Assembly (NCBI GenBank): GCA_905220665.1
Contig: CAJNAR010000172.1
Span: 366,134-430,133, forward strand
Length of the DNA: 64,000 nucleotides
Source: Albugo candida
Lineage: Eukaryota > Oomycota > Peronosporomycetes > Albuginales > Albuginaceae
Reading direction: 5' to 3'
Under the pieces are notes generated by a model, which was given only the letters and a program-made list of their open reading frames with translations, was not told the DNA's origin and did no database searches. Shown in pieces: positions 1-12,593 of the stretch. Made by a program: the position numbers and the translations under genes. Positions within the stretch are counted from its first letter, which is position 1. Each line of letters starts with the position of its first letter.

Positions 1-950
1 TCATTTGCTTTTTCTGAATCTTGTTGCTGCATAGCTATAACATTGACCGCTTTATTACATTCGCTTGATTCCCAGCTATTTATTTTCGAGCAGAATGTTC
101 TCTCACAGCTGTTGATGATTTTTTTCTATTCATGAATGCTACGAAAGACGCAGAACGCAGCAGATGAAATGGGCGACCTTTTAAATAAGAAATATGTTTG
201 AATAGCTAATGAGTTGCTGTGCATAGCCAAACATTCTCGACAAACGGCGTCTTCACGAAAAGAATGGATGATGCAACGCATCGACGGGTGATCATTTTGT
301 AGACCTTCAGTTCCCAAGCTGTTCTCATTTGTGATTTCTTGAGCTTGGTGCAACAGTGGAGAAACTTTCGATTGTTGATCAGTTACAACATCAAACATCT
401 TCATGTGCCTGGCTTTTAGATGACTTTCGAAAGATAATGGGATTTCTGATACTTGTCTACGTATGCTTGATGAATTATCATACGTCCATTGTCGAGGATG
501 ATTCTTTTTTTTTTCAGCCTCGTCCACCTTCGTTTTTGCAATTGATGCTGCGAGTAGTTGGATAATGTTCTCGATCGAATTTGATTTTTCTGTAGTGGTA
601 ACATGCTGATAGCCGCTTCGCGTTGGATCAGTCAAGATATATAATTTGGTTGTATGAGCTGATATGCGACATGTTTCCCTAGAATTGCATTATGATAAAA
701 ACGCTTGTACCAGATCTGTATAACGTCCATAAAACCAGTAGAGTTTGTAGGTCTGGCTGGCTTGAATCAAATCAATTCTTTTGTTTCCGATGAACAAGAC
801 GAGGCACCGGTGACACGGTAGGAAATCCCCCCGCGCTACACTCGTCACATTAAAAATGCCTGCCACATCTTGAACATAGCTGGACTGTAGCTCCCCAAAC
901 ACTGACACTAGCGCATCGAGAAGCAAGACATACAACGCGGTGCTCCACAT
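1..950 (-). pseudogene. Broken CCG-type secreted protein gene (5' part; continues beyond the left edge)
   Basis: This is a diverged paralogue of the intact gene at 24077-26227. Reading on the minus strand from the ATG at 948-950, it has a signal peptide (MWSTALYVLLLDALVSVFG), then C46-H-R-C49 followed by G55, the C-x2-C-x5-G motif of Albugo CCG effector candidates. Later it keeps the CRECLAMHSNSLAIQTYFLF block. Homology stays in one frame throughout but is interrupted by TAA at 690-692, where the paralogue has Tyr, and by TAG at 126-128, where the paralogue has Ser. Homology resumes after each stop and runs to base 1. There is no splice signal that would remove the stops. I read it as a pseudogene. 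A readthrough gene is less likely. The 3' part lies outside the window. Confidence 0.8.
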
Positions 951-1550
951 TCTATTCTCTTGCCTTCGTGGAATTAATTGGGTACTTTTGACACTTGGCA
1001 TCGAATCAGCCAATCGTCATGCCTTGTTTATGCCTCGCTACATGTCATTATATAAACTAATCCGTACACGTTTTTTAAAGACTCTGTTATGTCTCATAAC
1101 TCAAGTGCTCAATCCGAAAAGACACCCAGATCGACGCAGCAGTCATCTATTTCCGCACTGCCTTTGCACAATGCTAGCGTTTTTTTCCATATACTAGTGC
1201 AAGAAAATCCGCATTCCAAGTGGCTCGTACATGTGATATGTGATAGATATAATTCTTCTTTCCAAGGTCTTCACACTAGAGGATTGGCTATTTGTGCGTA
1301 TTGACACTTTGTTGACGATGCCATCAAGTGCTCGCACCGATACTGCAATCCGTTTATGGATTCGACTGGAGGTCCAGACTTCTTTGATCCTACGTCCGCT
1401 TTGTTTCGATGAATTCTGACGCTCTGAATGAGGCCTTAATAGATCGCGCTGTGGCGATCTAACACACTTGTATATGGCAAAGACATAACAATACCATGAC
1501 GGTAATATACAAAATATCATTATATCACACATTCACTGTGATAACGCTCA
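1..1550. repeat. Segmental duplication copy A (partner 25262-26850)
   Basis: The segment aligns in the same orientation to 25262-26850. It includes the CCG gene body and about 600 bp of upstream DNA. Shared upstream landmarks are 'aatcagccaatc' near 1005 and 26285, a 'tataaac' near 1050 and 26330, and 'acacttgtatatggc' near 1466 and 26749. Distances between landmarks agree within a few bases. Similarity fades after about 1550. The preserved upstream part suggests the promoter was copied with the gene. Confidence 0.8.
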
Positions 1551-4500
1551 TTGTGCACCACGAATAAGCCAGAGAAAGACATAATCTAGGAATGCCGAAC
1601 GTATAATTGCCATTACACCGCTACTGCAATTTCATTTTGCAAGTAGAACACCGCTGTTGTATGGCCGCTAACAAACTTTTTGCGTTGCATTTTTGAATGT
1701 AGTAAAAACAGAAATGCTTTCTGCTGATTGGGATCTTGAAAGTTGGTTACTTGAAGGCAACTAATGGAATTTAAATAGGAAGTGGTCGATAAAAAGATGG
1801 CTATTCTCATGTATTCCATTGATATCACCGTGGGTGCTGCGGTGTTGTTTCTCGTCGGTATAAACAAGGAGGCCATCGCATATATTGAAGTGACCGGGGA
1901 TCATTTTCATTGCACCATCTTGAATTAAGAAAAAGTGTTGCAAATCATTCCCTAAGGCTTAACGCAGCTCGTCAATATCACTTTGGGGAACTTCTCGCCA
2001 TACACCTTCAAACCATTAAGACCAGCACTTGATGCCCATGCCCACATCTGAGCTTGAATATAAATGGAGTAGCACATTTTGTAGACAATAATCAACAATG
2101 GTGACGGGATCCAAATCACTACCCCTTAGTGAAATATTGGATCCATCAAACATTTTCTAAGAGGTGGGCAGCGCAAATGAGAAGCAATTTCTCCAACTCT
2201 AGAGCTATCGCTGCTCTTGTCAAACAAAAAACTAGTTCCAGCACAGATCTTCAACATGTAGCTACAGCTTGGTACATTACGTCACAATAGGGTGGAACGT
2301 TCTCACCAACATGCCGATTCCATCGCGTCGGAAACGTACCATCTTCACCGAGTTCTTGAGCAGAAGATCCTCAATAAATCATCAGTGGATGCGATGCTTT
2401 GTCCACCGCACTCTCATTTGACTTTATACACGCTAGTAGCGCACGGTTCATAACGATCGGATGATTGAGTGCCACTTGGATAAAGTTGAGGATTCATGCA
2501 GAGAGGGACTAGCATGACCGCATGTGTCATTTGTACGTCATCCCGGACCCGGTAGCCCGGGAGGATTGTGCGGAAAGCATTTTTCGGATTCACTCTCCAT
2601 TTGCTATCCAACCTCGCCAACTCTCATTGATCGCTCCGCTGTTTGAAAATCCGTGTGGTGTGGTTGTAAAAAATGGTCGTCCTCGTTTGATGCGGTCCCC
2701 GCATTTGGGATCCGTTTTTTCACGGCAATAATTTGAAGTGTTGTCCGTGTATCAATTTGGCAACCGCTCTGCCTCCACCGACATAGATCGAGCACAGATT
2801 ATTAATCTTTGGTACCCATCACAGGTAGAGCACGATTTGTGCTTTCAAAACCATGTGTCCAAATGACTCTCTACACGGTGACGTTTATCGCATCAACAAA
2901 CTAGGTGCAAGGTTATATCCCATGTCACTTCATTGGTTCTGATGGTACTGGTGAGCTTTTTGTCTTTCAGAGGAAGGAGTGGAGAGGCTGGTTGTGGCAA
3001 TGAGCTTGCGTCAAGTAGTGTGATTTCGAGAGGAGGTTTGAGCTCCAACGATATCTAGTAGACTCGTTTCCGTTCTACTTTTTTGTCACCTCTTTTTGAT
3101 TCGTAATCGGCATATCCATGGTTTTTGAGGCGACCACAGATGCCGGTTTTGTTGTAGTTTTCTTTGGGTTTGGAGCTGCCACGGCTCCTAAATCCAAACA
3201 CTTGAGTTCACACGGACCGAAGCGTGGTCGCTCTGTCGGAATTGGGGCATTCTTACACCGCAAAGGGAAGATTTGTTGCCGAATGTGATTCGTTCGCATA
3301 CCTTCCTAGCATGCACCAATTCTTCGCGGCCCGTGGATGACGCAAAGTAAATTCTCCACGTCGACATAATCACTCCTTGGTTAGAATTTGCGTCCCGAAA
3401 GGTATCGAGAGTGATTACGTGCCTCTTTTTGTGAAGGGATTCCAAAATACCCTCGCTTTCGACGTCAAGATCGACTTCAAACAGGTCTAGTTATAGCGAT
3501 GTTCCGAGTATCTTACTCTCCAAAATTCTTTTCACCAAGTACGGTGGCCGACTGGCGCTCCACTTGTTCGCAACTGTGCATGCATGCCATCATTGCTAGA
3601 AAATTCCTTCTTGGAAGCTTGAAATTCTGTTTTTCTTGTGACTATCCAAAAGAGATTCGAATACCGGGTTGCCGTGATCTCGGAGTAATTAGGTTAATAA
3701 TTTCCCATTTCGAATGTTGCTGAATTCCTGATTCATCTTCTTCAAGATCGAGAAAACAATGTTCATGTTCCATGGTAAATCCCGTATAGCAAGTTCGCAA
3801 TGCAATGCCGGATCAAATTAGCACATAAATGGTGGGGTTGTGCAAATACTTTGAAGGACCATGATGCAATGTATGCAAAATGGTGATTCGGATTGTTGAG
3901 CAATCCGTAATTCGATAAATGAGGAGAAGAATATGAATATATGAAGTCCCGGAAGAAAGTATCAATCATATGAAATGTTCTATGACACATTTGAGAACAA
4001 TTCATAGAAGTCGCAAACGTTGTCATTATTACCGGAAATATTACGTTTTGAGATGATACGTCGTCTTCATTAATGGAGAAAAATTGCGATTCGTTACGGT
4101 GCAAGAAAGTGATTTACGTAAATATGACCTCGACTACATTCTGCTAATTCCGTTTCCAGCGCATAAGTAATAGGCCGTATTGCCTGGATTTAAAAAATGA
4201 CGACAGCCCAATTTGGGTCCTGTCCAGGATAAATTCAAATATGCTGCAATATCGGATGATTCAAGCTTTGGGAGCTCCACTCGATATCACGCTTCCGGTA
4301 TAACCTTGTCCTTACGTAACGAGGTTTGCGACTTGGCGATGTCAGCCTAAATAGGACGTTTCGTTTTGTTCCCGCTTGCAGTAGCCTTCTGCTACCCTGT
4401 ATCGGGACAGTAGCAGTACCACACGTACCATCCTGTTCCGTGTGCTGGGGTGAGTGACGACTCATCGACAATCATGCAATCACCCAATGAAAAGTGACAT

Positions 4501-4639
4501 TGCAGGGTTGCCACTTTAGACCAAGCCGACGCTAACGCTCTTGATTGTGTCGAATTGTAGACTTAAAGCAATGTTTTTGAGAAAGAATGGTTAAAAACAT
4601 TCTTTCCAGGCTTGTAACTAAATTGACTTGTTTCGTAGT
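1551..4639. other. Gene-poor region, no confident gene
   Basis: Only short open frames without family resemblance are present. A minus-strand stretch at 3075-3445 has a Lys/Thr-rich tail (PKKTTTKPASVVASK) and overlapping continuations in two frames, which looks like a frameshifted relic, but I cannot name it. A 113-residue minus-strand frame at 3763-4104 is also unrecognised. Confidence 0.5.
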
Positions 4640-5530
4640 AGCTCGTAAATTGAGAACTTCACCGCAGCGCAGAAGATAGAGCCATCCTAGGTTTGAATCA
4701 ATAGCCAAGTGATATTTACAAATTCGACTGCTGATTGAGCCAGATAAAGGATGTACTGAGTTCCTTCATACACACCAAAAGCCGTGGAAGCAAATAAACG
4801 GACGTTTGAAGTCTGCAGTATAGCGGTGGAGCTTCCAAAGCCAAAGCTTCCGACATTTACAACATTCTACAACTAGAATCAGATGTAAGGCACTCGAAGT
4901 GGTCGGTTTTGGCTGAAACTTAGAAACAGGGAGGCCCTTCAAATATGTTAAAGGCCGCTTGCACAAGATATAAAGACGGATCAAGCATTCATAGCACTCC
5001 AATGGGATGATAATGTACTCTTTTATGGAAGACTATGGCGATCGTGTATTTAACATATAGCGCACTTTAGATTCAAATTATTGCCTAGTTGCAGTAAATG
5101 CCGGTAGAAACATCCGGGTGATGGTTTCAACGGAGGTTGCACAAAAGAAGTCACAGTGACGCCCACAAAATCATTCCGGAAGACGACGAGGTTAAAATGT
5201 TGAGGAGCGGAACGAAAGGAATACAAAGACAAGATTCTTGAGCTCTACTCTCCACTCACTATAGTCCACCAGGACTCACAACGATTCTTCCTGGAGAAAA
5301 TTGACTCGATAGTTGAAAGCAAGTATGAGATGACAAAGATCAACGACGGATATGTGAATATACGACTGTTTCTAACAAGAAACAGCGTCACCGCATCGGG
5401 GCATTTCATCATATGGTTTGAGAGGTGCAACCAGAATCCATTCTTGATTTCTTCATAATCTGCGTATGTAATTGTATCCAAGTTATCCAGTTGAACCATA
5501 GAATTGGCTATGTCATAAGAAACGGTCAAC
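4640..5530 (-). pseudogene. Remnant of a pepsin-like secreted gene (inverted duplicate of 44030-45180)
   Basis: On the minus strand this stretch resembles the C-terminal lobe of the pepsin-like proteins at 39058-40152 and 49097-50027. It has a block like TYADYEEIKNGF (position of the helix after the second Asp loop), then TYPSLIFVI (the 'PSxxF' strand), then LVVFRNDFVGVT, similar to the terminal 'FDxxxxxVGF' strand. Stops interrupt it, including one after VSGE near 5245. The following 250 bp (to 4766) hold the frame with FQPKPTTSSALHLILVVE. The whole block has an inverted partner at 44030-45180. Family assignment is inferred from weak similarity; the duplication is directly visible. Confidence 0.5.
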
Positions 5531-6985
5531 CTTTATTGTTCGCAACACACGACAATCGCGAAAACTAATTGCCCCAAACGGTTTGGGGAAGTTGGGGAGC
5601 TTATGTAACTCGATTCCAAAAAGTTCGCTTCAACAACTTCAACCGAACAAACTGGTCCAAGAAGATGTACAAAAAGATATGTGCGTAAGCAAATCCACAT
5701 TTACAAAGCCTCGGTAGGCTTTTCTTAAGAAGAGACTGGATATCCCATTACTCGACAAGGGGTGCTATTAGAATGTATGGAATCAAATGACCTAGCTTCG
5801 GATAGGACGTCTCATCTCCTGTTCATCAATTAATCATTAGCCTACCACCTTTTTGGCAAAGACTTAACATTTGCAACTCGATGGAGACGTCATCTGGGAC
5901 GAAACTCCCTAAGAAACGTGAAGTTTCGTTTCAAAATGTCAGTTCATGGTGAACATCAGCGACAGCATTCTAATTAAAATGACCCGAGCGACGAGAGCTA
6001 CTGAGGTCATCGATTTGGCTCTCATATTTACGGCACCCACGTGATACACTAAATATCATGGTGTCCATCATAATACCGCCGCCCCGGTGATTTGGATTCC
6101 ACTCACCACTGCAGATTAATGCAGATCAATTTGTTGCCTCGCTCAGTGATGGGAGTGAGGTTGATGCAAACAGTTTGATTATGTCGTTGACTTTGACCGT
6201 ACGAAGAGAGCATTATCCCGTACGCACAAAAGGGTTGAGAAACGAAATGGAGCGCATGTTTGTTCCATTTACATGATGATCACACTTTTTGGTTTTCTTC
6301 CCATTCTCACACAAGAGCATACATAGGGCCATAATCCAATGATTTCAACGAATGCATTTCGCATTTGTATCCTCAAACGCCGTCAACTCAGATATTATTT
6401 GATCGTAATAACAAGAAGGTGTACACTGGGCATTGCTTTCAATTTCGTAACTGGTTCGTTCGCGAGCGCTGGAAAAGTATCCAAAAGAGTAAGTTGGTAG
6501 AAAGTCAACATCAACAAAATGACGGTACTAATTGCTGTGATTGCCGCAGTATAACATATCCCTTACGTATCGATTCTATGAGCAAACTGCTGAACAAATG
6601 CCACAAAACCGAGCGAACTTCACGTGACACAGCCGTTTCTTTGTGCACAATAACGCAATGAGCAGATGAAAGTTGCCTTTCTCCCCATAGGACATATAAA
6701 GAAAGCTCCGAGATTGCATTTGATATTACACCAATTGGATCAGACTCAGGCAGCTGTACACTATCGAACTCGCAAGGCTTTCTATCCGCATTCACTCTCT
6801 TTGTAATGATAGGAAAAAAGTTGACATTCCGACTTTTTTGAAAAATGTCAAAGGAAATCGCAAAAGATCTCAAAATCAAAGAAATGGAAATGTTTACACA
6901 CTTACGATCCCTTCTCTTCAAACTGCTACCTCACAACACGAACGGAACGGAGGAATCCCATAGAAATGTGATATAATGGAAAGCC
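5531..6985. other. Gene-poor region, nothing recognised
   Basis: Short frames on both strands (for example 6365-6661 plus and 6511-6921 minus) overlap one another and show no motif, signal peptide or splice pattern that I can support. Confidence 0.5.
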
Positions 6986-9131
6986 TCAATGCTCCATAAT
7001 ACTCGTTGCTTCCGTTCGAAGTGCATCCAATTGCTTCATCGCGACATGAAATTCCGTCATTTTCCCTTGATTCACACAATCAGCCACCAATTGAGCTGCA
7101 ACTCGTAGTCGTTCCTCTAACGGTACGTCCACGTCCGCGAGCTCCGTATTACTATTGCAGCTCGAACGTATATTTCCTGCTGCGGATCGCACGGATGTGA
7201 GCCCAATACCCAAAGAGCTCTGTATGATCTCTTCTTTGAATCGATTCTTATCCGCATTGCTGAGTGATCCCCTTCGCGCCATTTCCGCTACTTTTCGAAG
7301 TCGAACGCCATTGGGACTCATCATTGGCAATCCTTTACTGTCGAGACCACAGACGCCATCTACATCGCCATCAGAATCTTCCTCTTCGGGCGGCGGTGGA
7401 GGAATGGAATGTTCGGATGGAATCTCTAAAGCACGCGATGTTTTGCTGCTCACAACAGCGTGATAGAACGGAATAAAATCACTCGAAGTATTGACATTTG
7501 CCAGTACACGATCATCGACACTTTGCTCAGTATTGCTCGATACAAACGCATTGAATCTGTGGTCTGACACCATCTGCTCATCGATTCCGGGCATTGATCC
7601 GTTCTTCACGTAATGTGCGCCATGAACCGCTTTGCTTTCGCTTATTTCACGCGCCAATTCCAAACGACTTTTACTTCGTCGACGAAATTTGAAAAATTCC
7701 GCAGCATTCCCAAAACTCGCGCGTTTGATTGAATGTGACGGAGAAAACATTGCCGTGTTTATTGGAGTGTTTGTAGAGTCTGTAGGGATACTTCGTTGCC
7801 GGACAAGATGAGTCGAAAAGGAGCCCAATTGCGTCGCTGCTTCTGCGGCTGGGGATTTGAGATTGGAGCTGTTCCCTCGCGTGAGACTTACTTGCTGCAT
7901 CCGTTTCGAATTGGATGTGAGATTTGGTGATAAAAGTGTCTTCCGGTTGGATGTCATTTGGGGAGTATTGAGAACTGCTTCTGCTACTTGCCACGGTACT
8001 GTCATCGATGGACGTCGTACCAAACCTGGTGGAGGTGCAATGATAGCATTCTGATCGTTGGCTTCGTATTCTTTGTATGAAATATGTTGATGTGTGTAGA
8101 ATGGGACCTATGAATCGATTCAGTTGGCAGATATCGAATAAAAGTGATCCGATGAGAAAATACCGGCGGAGGAACGATCGTGTCGAGTGTCTTTGGGCGA
8201 GACGGTGGAGGCGACCAGGAAGGGATGCAAGCAGTATTCTCCGATATTGGTGGAGGTGGGAATGCATCATCGGGCAATCGGAAAGAATTCTTATGCTGAA
8301 AAGGACGCATCAGCTCAAATGCAGTCGCAAATCTCTCAATGACAAACCTGTTGTGCGTTCCCCTCGTTATCGTCACTTTCATCAGAGCTCAGCGGATTTA
8401 GAGCCTCGTTCTGATAATTGGAAGGATAGAAATGTGCAGGTCGAAATTCCTTCACATTTTCGAGTCGACGTACGTCGCTTGTGGACGTATTCCTCAAATT
8501 GTACGAATAGCTGTCTATAAACGCTGGCGACGTCGTTGTATTTTGATACGTTGTGTCGGTAGCACTTGTCGAAGGCACTAAACACTGACGATAATGCGCT
8601 TTTGCGACATTCGAAAGCATTGTTTTCTCAGCAGATTTCAAATTCATTTGTTTTGATGGAATATTCATTTGAGTTGCAAGTCGAAGACTTGTGAGTTGTT
8701 TGAGTTCCTGTACGGTCATTCCTTTCGTAAGCGCTCCTGCCGATGCGTTTCTCGCAATTGTGTTTGTCGAAGAGGCTGAAGCAGTGGGAAGCGGTTGGCT
8801 TTGCATGCGCTGTTGTGTCAATCGTTTGAGGTCCTACAAAGCACATTGAGAAAACATTTGCGTTGTAAATGCATTGTGATACCTCAACTGTCATTCCGCT
8901 TTTGATTCCCATTTTTGCCGGTGCATTTGTGCGCGTATTTTGAATGTGTTTGGACACTGTTTGATGGTACGATCGCGAAGGATACTTTTGACTTTTACCG
9001 CTCGTTTGTGATGGAATTTGCAGCAGAAATGAAGTGTTTGGCGTCGGGGCCGCAATATGTGTGGAATGTGAGTGCATTAGTTGTTGCGCGCTGCCATTAC
9101 GACGCCCATCCATAAAGGACGCATTGCGCAT
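6986..9131 (-). CDS. Conserved-looking proline/serine-rich hypothetical protein with duplicated GMTV motif
   Basis: Four exons on the minus strand: 9131-8883, 8833-8348, 8295-8164 and 8107-6986, joined by 49-, 52- and 56-nt GT-AG introns, all phase 0, giving about 662 residues. No catalytic domain is recognised. The motif GMTVEDLKRLTQQRMQ at about residues 79-94 recurs as GMTVQELKQLTSLRLATQ at about 121-138. The middle is Ser/Thr/Asn rich with polyproline runs (PPPISEN, SPPPSRP, IVPPP, APPPG), followed by an acidic PPPPPEEEDSDGD patch. The C-terminus is a predicted helix, EERLRVAAQLVADCVNQGK. Polyproline segments suggest SH3/WW/profilin-type binding. The start could lie upstream at 9218, but the in-frame ATG at 9131 is preferred. 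The gene is divergent from the CIR1-like gene, 278 bp apart. Confidence 0.75.
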
Positions 9132-9409
9132 ATCACTCGACTCGAATTGGATCAGAAATAGCGTTTTCTGACACAAAAAAGGATCAATGGACTCGCAGTG
9201 AACACAGAGAAAACACAAATACGTTTTGCAGACACACTGTGTGTTTGCTGAGAGATTTTCGTCGGTAGCAATTCAGTCGCGTTTTTCCCCTTTGCGTATG
9301 TAAAAAAGCTGCGAGCACTCGCGTCACGAGATGTATGTGTTTGTAGAGAGATAAGCGTTTATAGAGGTAAAAGGATATTGTAATATAAGGGGAATAGAGG
9401 ATAAGAGGT

Positions 9410-10729
9410 ATGGGCGGAGGATTGAAGTTTCTGAATTTGAAAGGGTGGCATCCGTCGAACAAAGCGAATCAGAAGCGGATTTGGATTGCAGAACAAAAGG
9501 AGAAGGCGAAAGAGGAGAGAGAAAAAGAAGCGGCGTCTGAGTTACGTAAAAATGCGGAATTATATCGGTTTCAGAAAATCGCTGCGGCGAAAGGCGACGA
9601 GCGTTCAGTGACGCAATTGGCGTCGCAATCGGTTGAATTTATGTACGCGCCACCGCCGGGTTTACAGAAAATTGATAAATCAGTAGAAAGCGATATGCGG
9701 GAAGGTACATCGATGGGTGTTTTTTTGTGTGTGAGCATTTTTTTATTTCGCTTTTGTAAGATGACGCGGTGCGTGAATTTCGACGTCGAATGGAAAAAAA
9801 GACAAAAACTCATAAAAACGAGCAAGCAAAAAAGACTCAACGAAAGTTAGAACGGTATGTCGGTCGTCGACCGGATGAAAGTCTCACTATCGACGAGCAA
9901 GTCGGTGGGTATTGTTTGTATTGCACAAGTGTATACCCGTTAATGGATCGCTACAGAGCGATTTCCGTTTCTCAAGGATGCTCCTGTGGAAGGAGATTAC
10001 ACTGGCAATGTCAAAGTGAATTTTAAACCGATGGGTGTACAACTACGTAATGTACGTTGTTTACGTTGCGGTGAATGGGGTCATTTGTCTGGTGATCGTG
10101 AATGTAAATTACGCAACTTTAACCCGCATGGTAAGATCTTTGTCGTTTAGAGCTTAGTGACAGTCTAATGCGTCATTTCCAATAAATCAGATGCAGCTCG
10201 TCAGGCTCTGGAAGATCCTTTCTCGTACATGAATAAGGTATTTCCCAGTTTGTTAACGTGCGTTGACTGAGTAGACGGCGTTTTAGATGACACAAGTGAA
10301 TAAACAAGAACTCGTGCTCCGTCGAGCGGCTATTCCTTTCGAAATGGTATGTCATTTAACGCGTATTGTGTATCCTCACTTTTTCGTTGGGTGTAGCAAA
10401 CCGAACACATTAGCAAAGACTACGAACTCATTTCATCTGAAGATGACAGCGATTGCGATTCTGAAAGTGCATTTTTACAAAAATTGACAACAAAAGAAAA
10501 AAAAATGCTTTTGAAAAAATTGAAAAAAGCATCAAAGAAAGAAAAGCAAGAGAAGAGCAAAGATGAAGATCGACCAGCACGCAAGCAAACAAAGTCTGAT
10601 AGAGCGAAAGACTCTGGCGATGCTACGAGAAGACATAGGAGACGATCTAGATCATCTTATGTCAGCAGGAAAAGGACCCGGCACCATCACTCTCGTTCAA
10701 CAAGCCGACCTCGAAGCCGGCGTTTGTGA
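9410..10729 (+). CDS. CIR1-like nuclear corepressor / spliceosome-associated protein
   Basis: Six exons: 9410-9704, 9761-9904, 9957-10130, 10191-10237, 10287-10346 and 10397-10729; about 350 residues. The N-terminus has the CIR N-terminal domain pattern: GWHPSNKANQKRIWIAEQK, then FMYAPPPGL, as in human CIR1 (FMYEAPPG). A zinc knuckle follows, CLRCGEWGHLSGDREC, aligning with the CIR1 CIKCHKWGHVNTDREC block. Then come an acidic stretch (SSEDDSDCDSE) and the LTTKEKKMLLKKLKK segment, also conserved in CIR1. The tail is Arg/Ser/His rich (RRHRRRSRSSY), typical of splicing speckle proteins. In animals CIR1 bridges CBF1/RBPJ to histone deacetylase and associates with the spliceosome. Notch signalling is absent in oomycetes, so the splicing role is the likelier one here (inference). 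Confidence 0.88.
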
Positions 10730-11798
10730 AACAATTCTCTTTGATTTACAGTCATATTGTGCACAGATGATTACCACATTTAAGCATTGCTAAAACATTG
10801 AGGCTACGCATCTTCCACTCGTAAATGAATTTCAATCTTATTGTACTTGGCGGTGATTCCATCTGAGGATCATGAGACACGGCGCTGAATGGAGTTGCAC
10901 TTGACCGAAAGCCTTATCAATTGCTCGGCTTGGTGTACATTTTGGGAGAGTAAACTTCATATCATATCCAAATTTGGTGAAAGGAACAGAATGACAGATG
11001 AGCCATAAGCACTACAGAAATCGATATATACTGTTTTTGACACTGACATTGACAAGTACACACGCGCATGGAGTAAGGTACGATATGGATCCATCCACAA
11101 AGGTTTGATGAATGGAGTGTGTATGATTGTAATTTCGAATCTTAATTATGGAAACACATGGGAAGAGTCCACAAATTCGAACAGAAATCAAATTTCGTAA
11201 TGTCTTTTGGTGTACACTTTCGTAACTGTTAGATCCACTAGTGGCGACACACGGAAAGGGTCGCTATACAGATACATGTATACTGCGTTACACCTACAAA
11301 CCCTATGTGTGGCTGGGTGAAGCTGTTTCACATAATGCAAACACTATTTACCGTAGACGTCTCACATTGAGTCATATTACTATTCACCTTCGCAAATAGA
11401 CTTACATTGAGATCACGTCATCGACCCAATAGGCTGCAAGCGTGTTCGATCTCAAGCTGCGATCTCTTCTTCCTCGAAGATATTGCAACTGTCTGATTGC
11501 TTACCGTACCATTCTGAATAACATGTTATGGTAACATAAACTCCATTGGATGCTTTAAATAAAAGCCTCCTTTTTTCATGCACGATTTCGAATGACCTCG
11601 TCATCTTGATATCTTATTCCCTTTACGAAACGATACGCATCGTCGCAGTCTCTGTTCTGGTGTGGAATTGAGAGAACAATGAAACGATCGAGAAAAGAGC
11701 TTAATAGAACGAGCAGGGATTGGTTACTAAAATAGCGGCTGTACTGTTGCTCTCTACGTGATCATTTCCGTATACACACAACTGATGTCAAACCGCAC
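10730..11798. other. Intergenic region of about 1.07 kb
   Basis: It lies between the ends of the convergent CIR1-like and first DJ-1-like genes. There is no open frame with coding character and no obvious repeat. It is unusually long for the gene-dense island. Confidence 0.5.
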
Positions 11799-12461
11799 TT
11801 AAAATTTATTAAGTACCATGTTTTCCATAACTTGCTTGACAACTACCTCACCTCTCAGAACTTTTAAGATCTCCAATCCAAACAAAATTGCTGAAGCTGG
11901 TCCTTGACTCGTAATACACTTTCCTGATAAAACCACAGCATCGCTCCGATACAATTCTCCAGCTTGTTTTGCAACCGAAGGCGCGCACGTGAGTGGACCC
12001 TCTACGATACCGTGATGAAGTAACACGTCTATAGGTGCGGTCCCACTTGCGCCAAATAGACGCCCCGAGTGCTGTTGGTATTTAACAAACTCAAGTACCA
12101 GTTTAGAGGCAGCTAACGTGCTGGTTCCCTCTCCACCGACCAGAATGATTGCTTCGAAGTCTTTGTTTACGCAATGCTCCAACAGCGTATCTGTTTGAAT
12201 CTCCAGGCCGTGCATCAATTTTACAAAACGATCGGGAGGATCCGGATCGAGTTTAACTGAGGCGATGGTGAGACGCACGCCTCCTTCCGCCAAAACGGCG
12301 GACAGAGCTGCCAATTCAATCTCTTCCGTTCCATCCGCCTACAAAATAGAATTTGAGTATATCCACATTGCAAGCATAACAGATAAGCCACGAACCACTG
12401 GGATCAAGACCGCTGGTCGAGGGGTTACAATATCTGTAAGCGCGTGTACGACAGCACTCAT
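11799..12461 (-). CDS. DJ-1/PfpI family protein A, nucleophile Cys replaced
   Basis: Two exons, 12461-12396 and 12338-11799, with a 57-nt phase-0 intron; 201 residues. The protein opens with the DJ-1 strand PAVLIPVADGTEEIELAAL, retaining the Glu that pairs with the catalytic Cys in human DJ-1 (Glu18). It continues with FEAIILVGGEGTST (the LPGG loop) and ends with CITSQGPASAILFGLEIL, matching the DJ-1 TSRGPGTSFEFAL helix. At the nucleophile elbow, where DJ-1 has AAICAGP, this protein reads GASGTAP, so the cysteine position is Gly. Deglycase or peptidase chemistry through that Cys is therefore not expected. The gene is divergent from its paralogue at 12594 with only 132 bp between start codons. 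Confidence 0.85.
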
Positions 12462-12593
12462 TCTTTGGGAATGAAAGAATTAACTGGAACGCACACACAA
12501 CGAACTTTGCAATGACACAGTTGACTAGTTTGCTTGTCGCAGGAAAGTGTCTCCAAATTTCTTCATTGTATCATTTCAATTTGAACGAAAGTA
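12462..12593. promoter_or_regulatory. Shared divergent promoter region of the two DJ-1-like genes
   Basis: These 132 bp separate the start codons of the minus-strand and plus-strand DJ-1 homologues, so both transcripts must be initiated from here or within 5' leaders. I see no clear TATA box. Shared control of the pair is an inference from spacing. Confidence 0.5.

Noticed and set aside
126..1013. The two left-edge frames as separate genes
   Set aside because: They are in the same frame, align continuously to one protein (24077-26227) and are separated only by single stop codons.
7006..8520. Plus-strand frames up to 147 codons opposite the proline-rich gene
   Set aside because: They are shadows of the four-exon minus-strand gene, whose frame is continuous over three phase-consistent introns.
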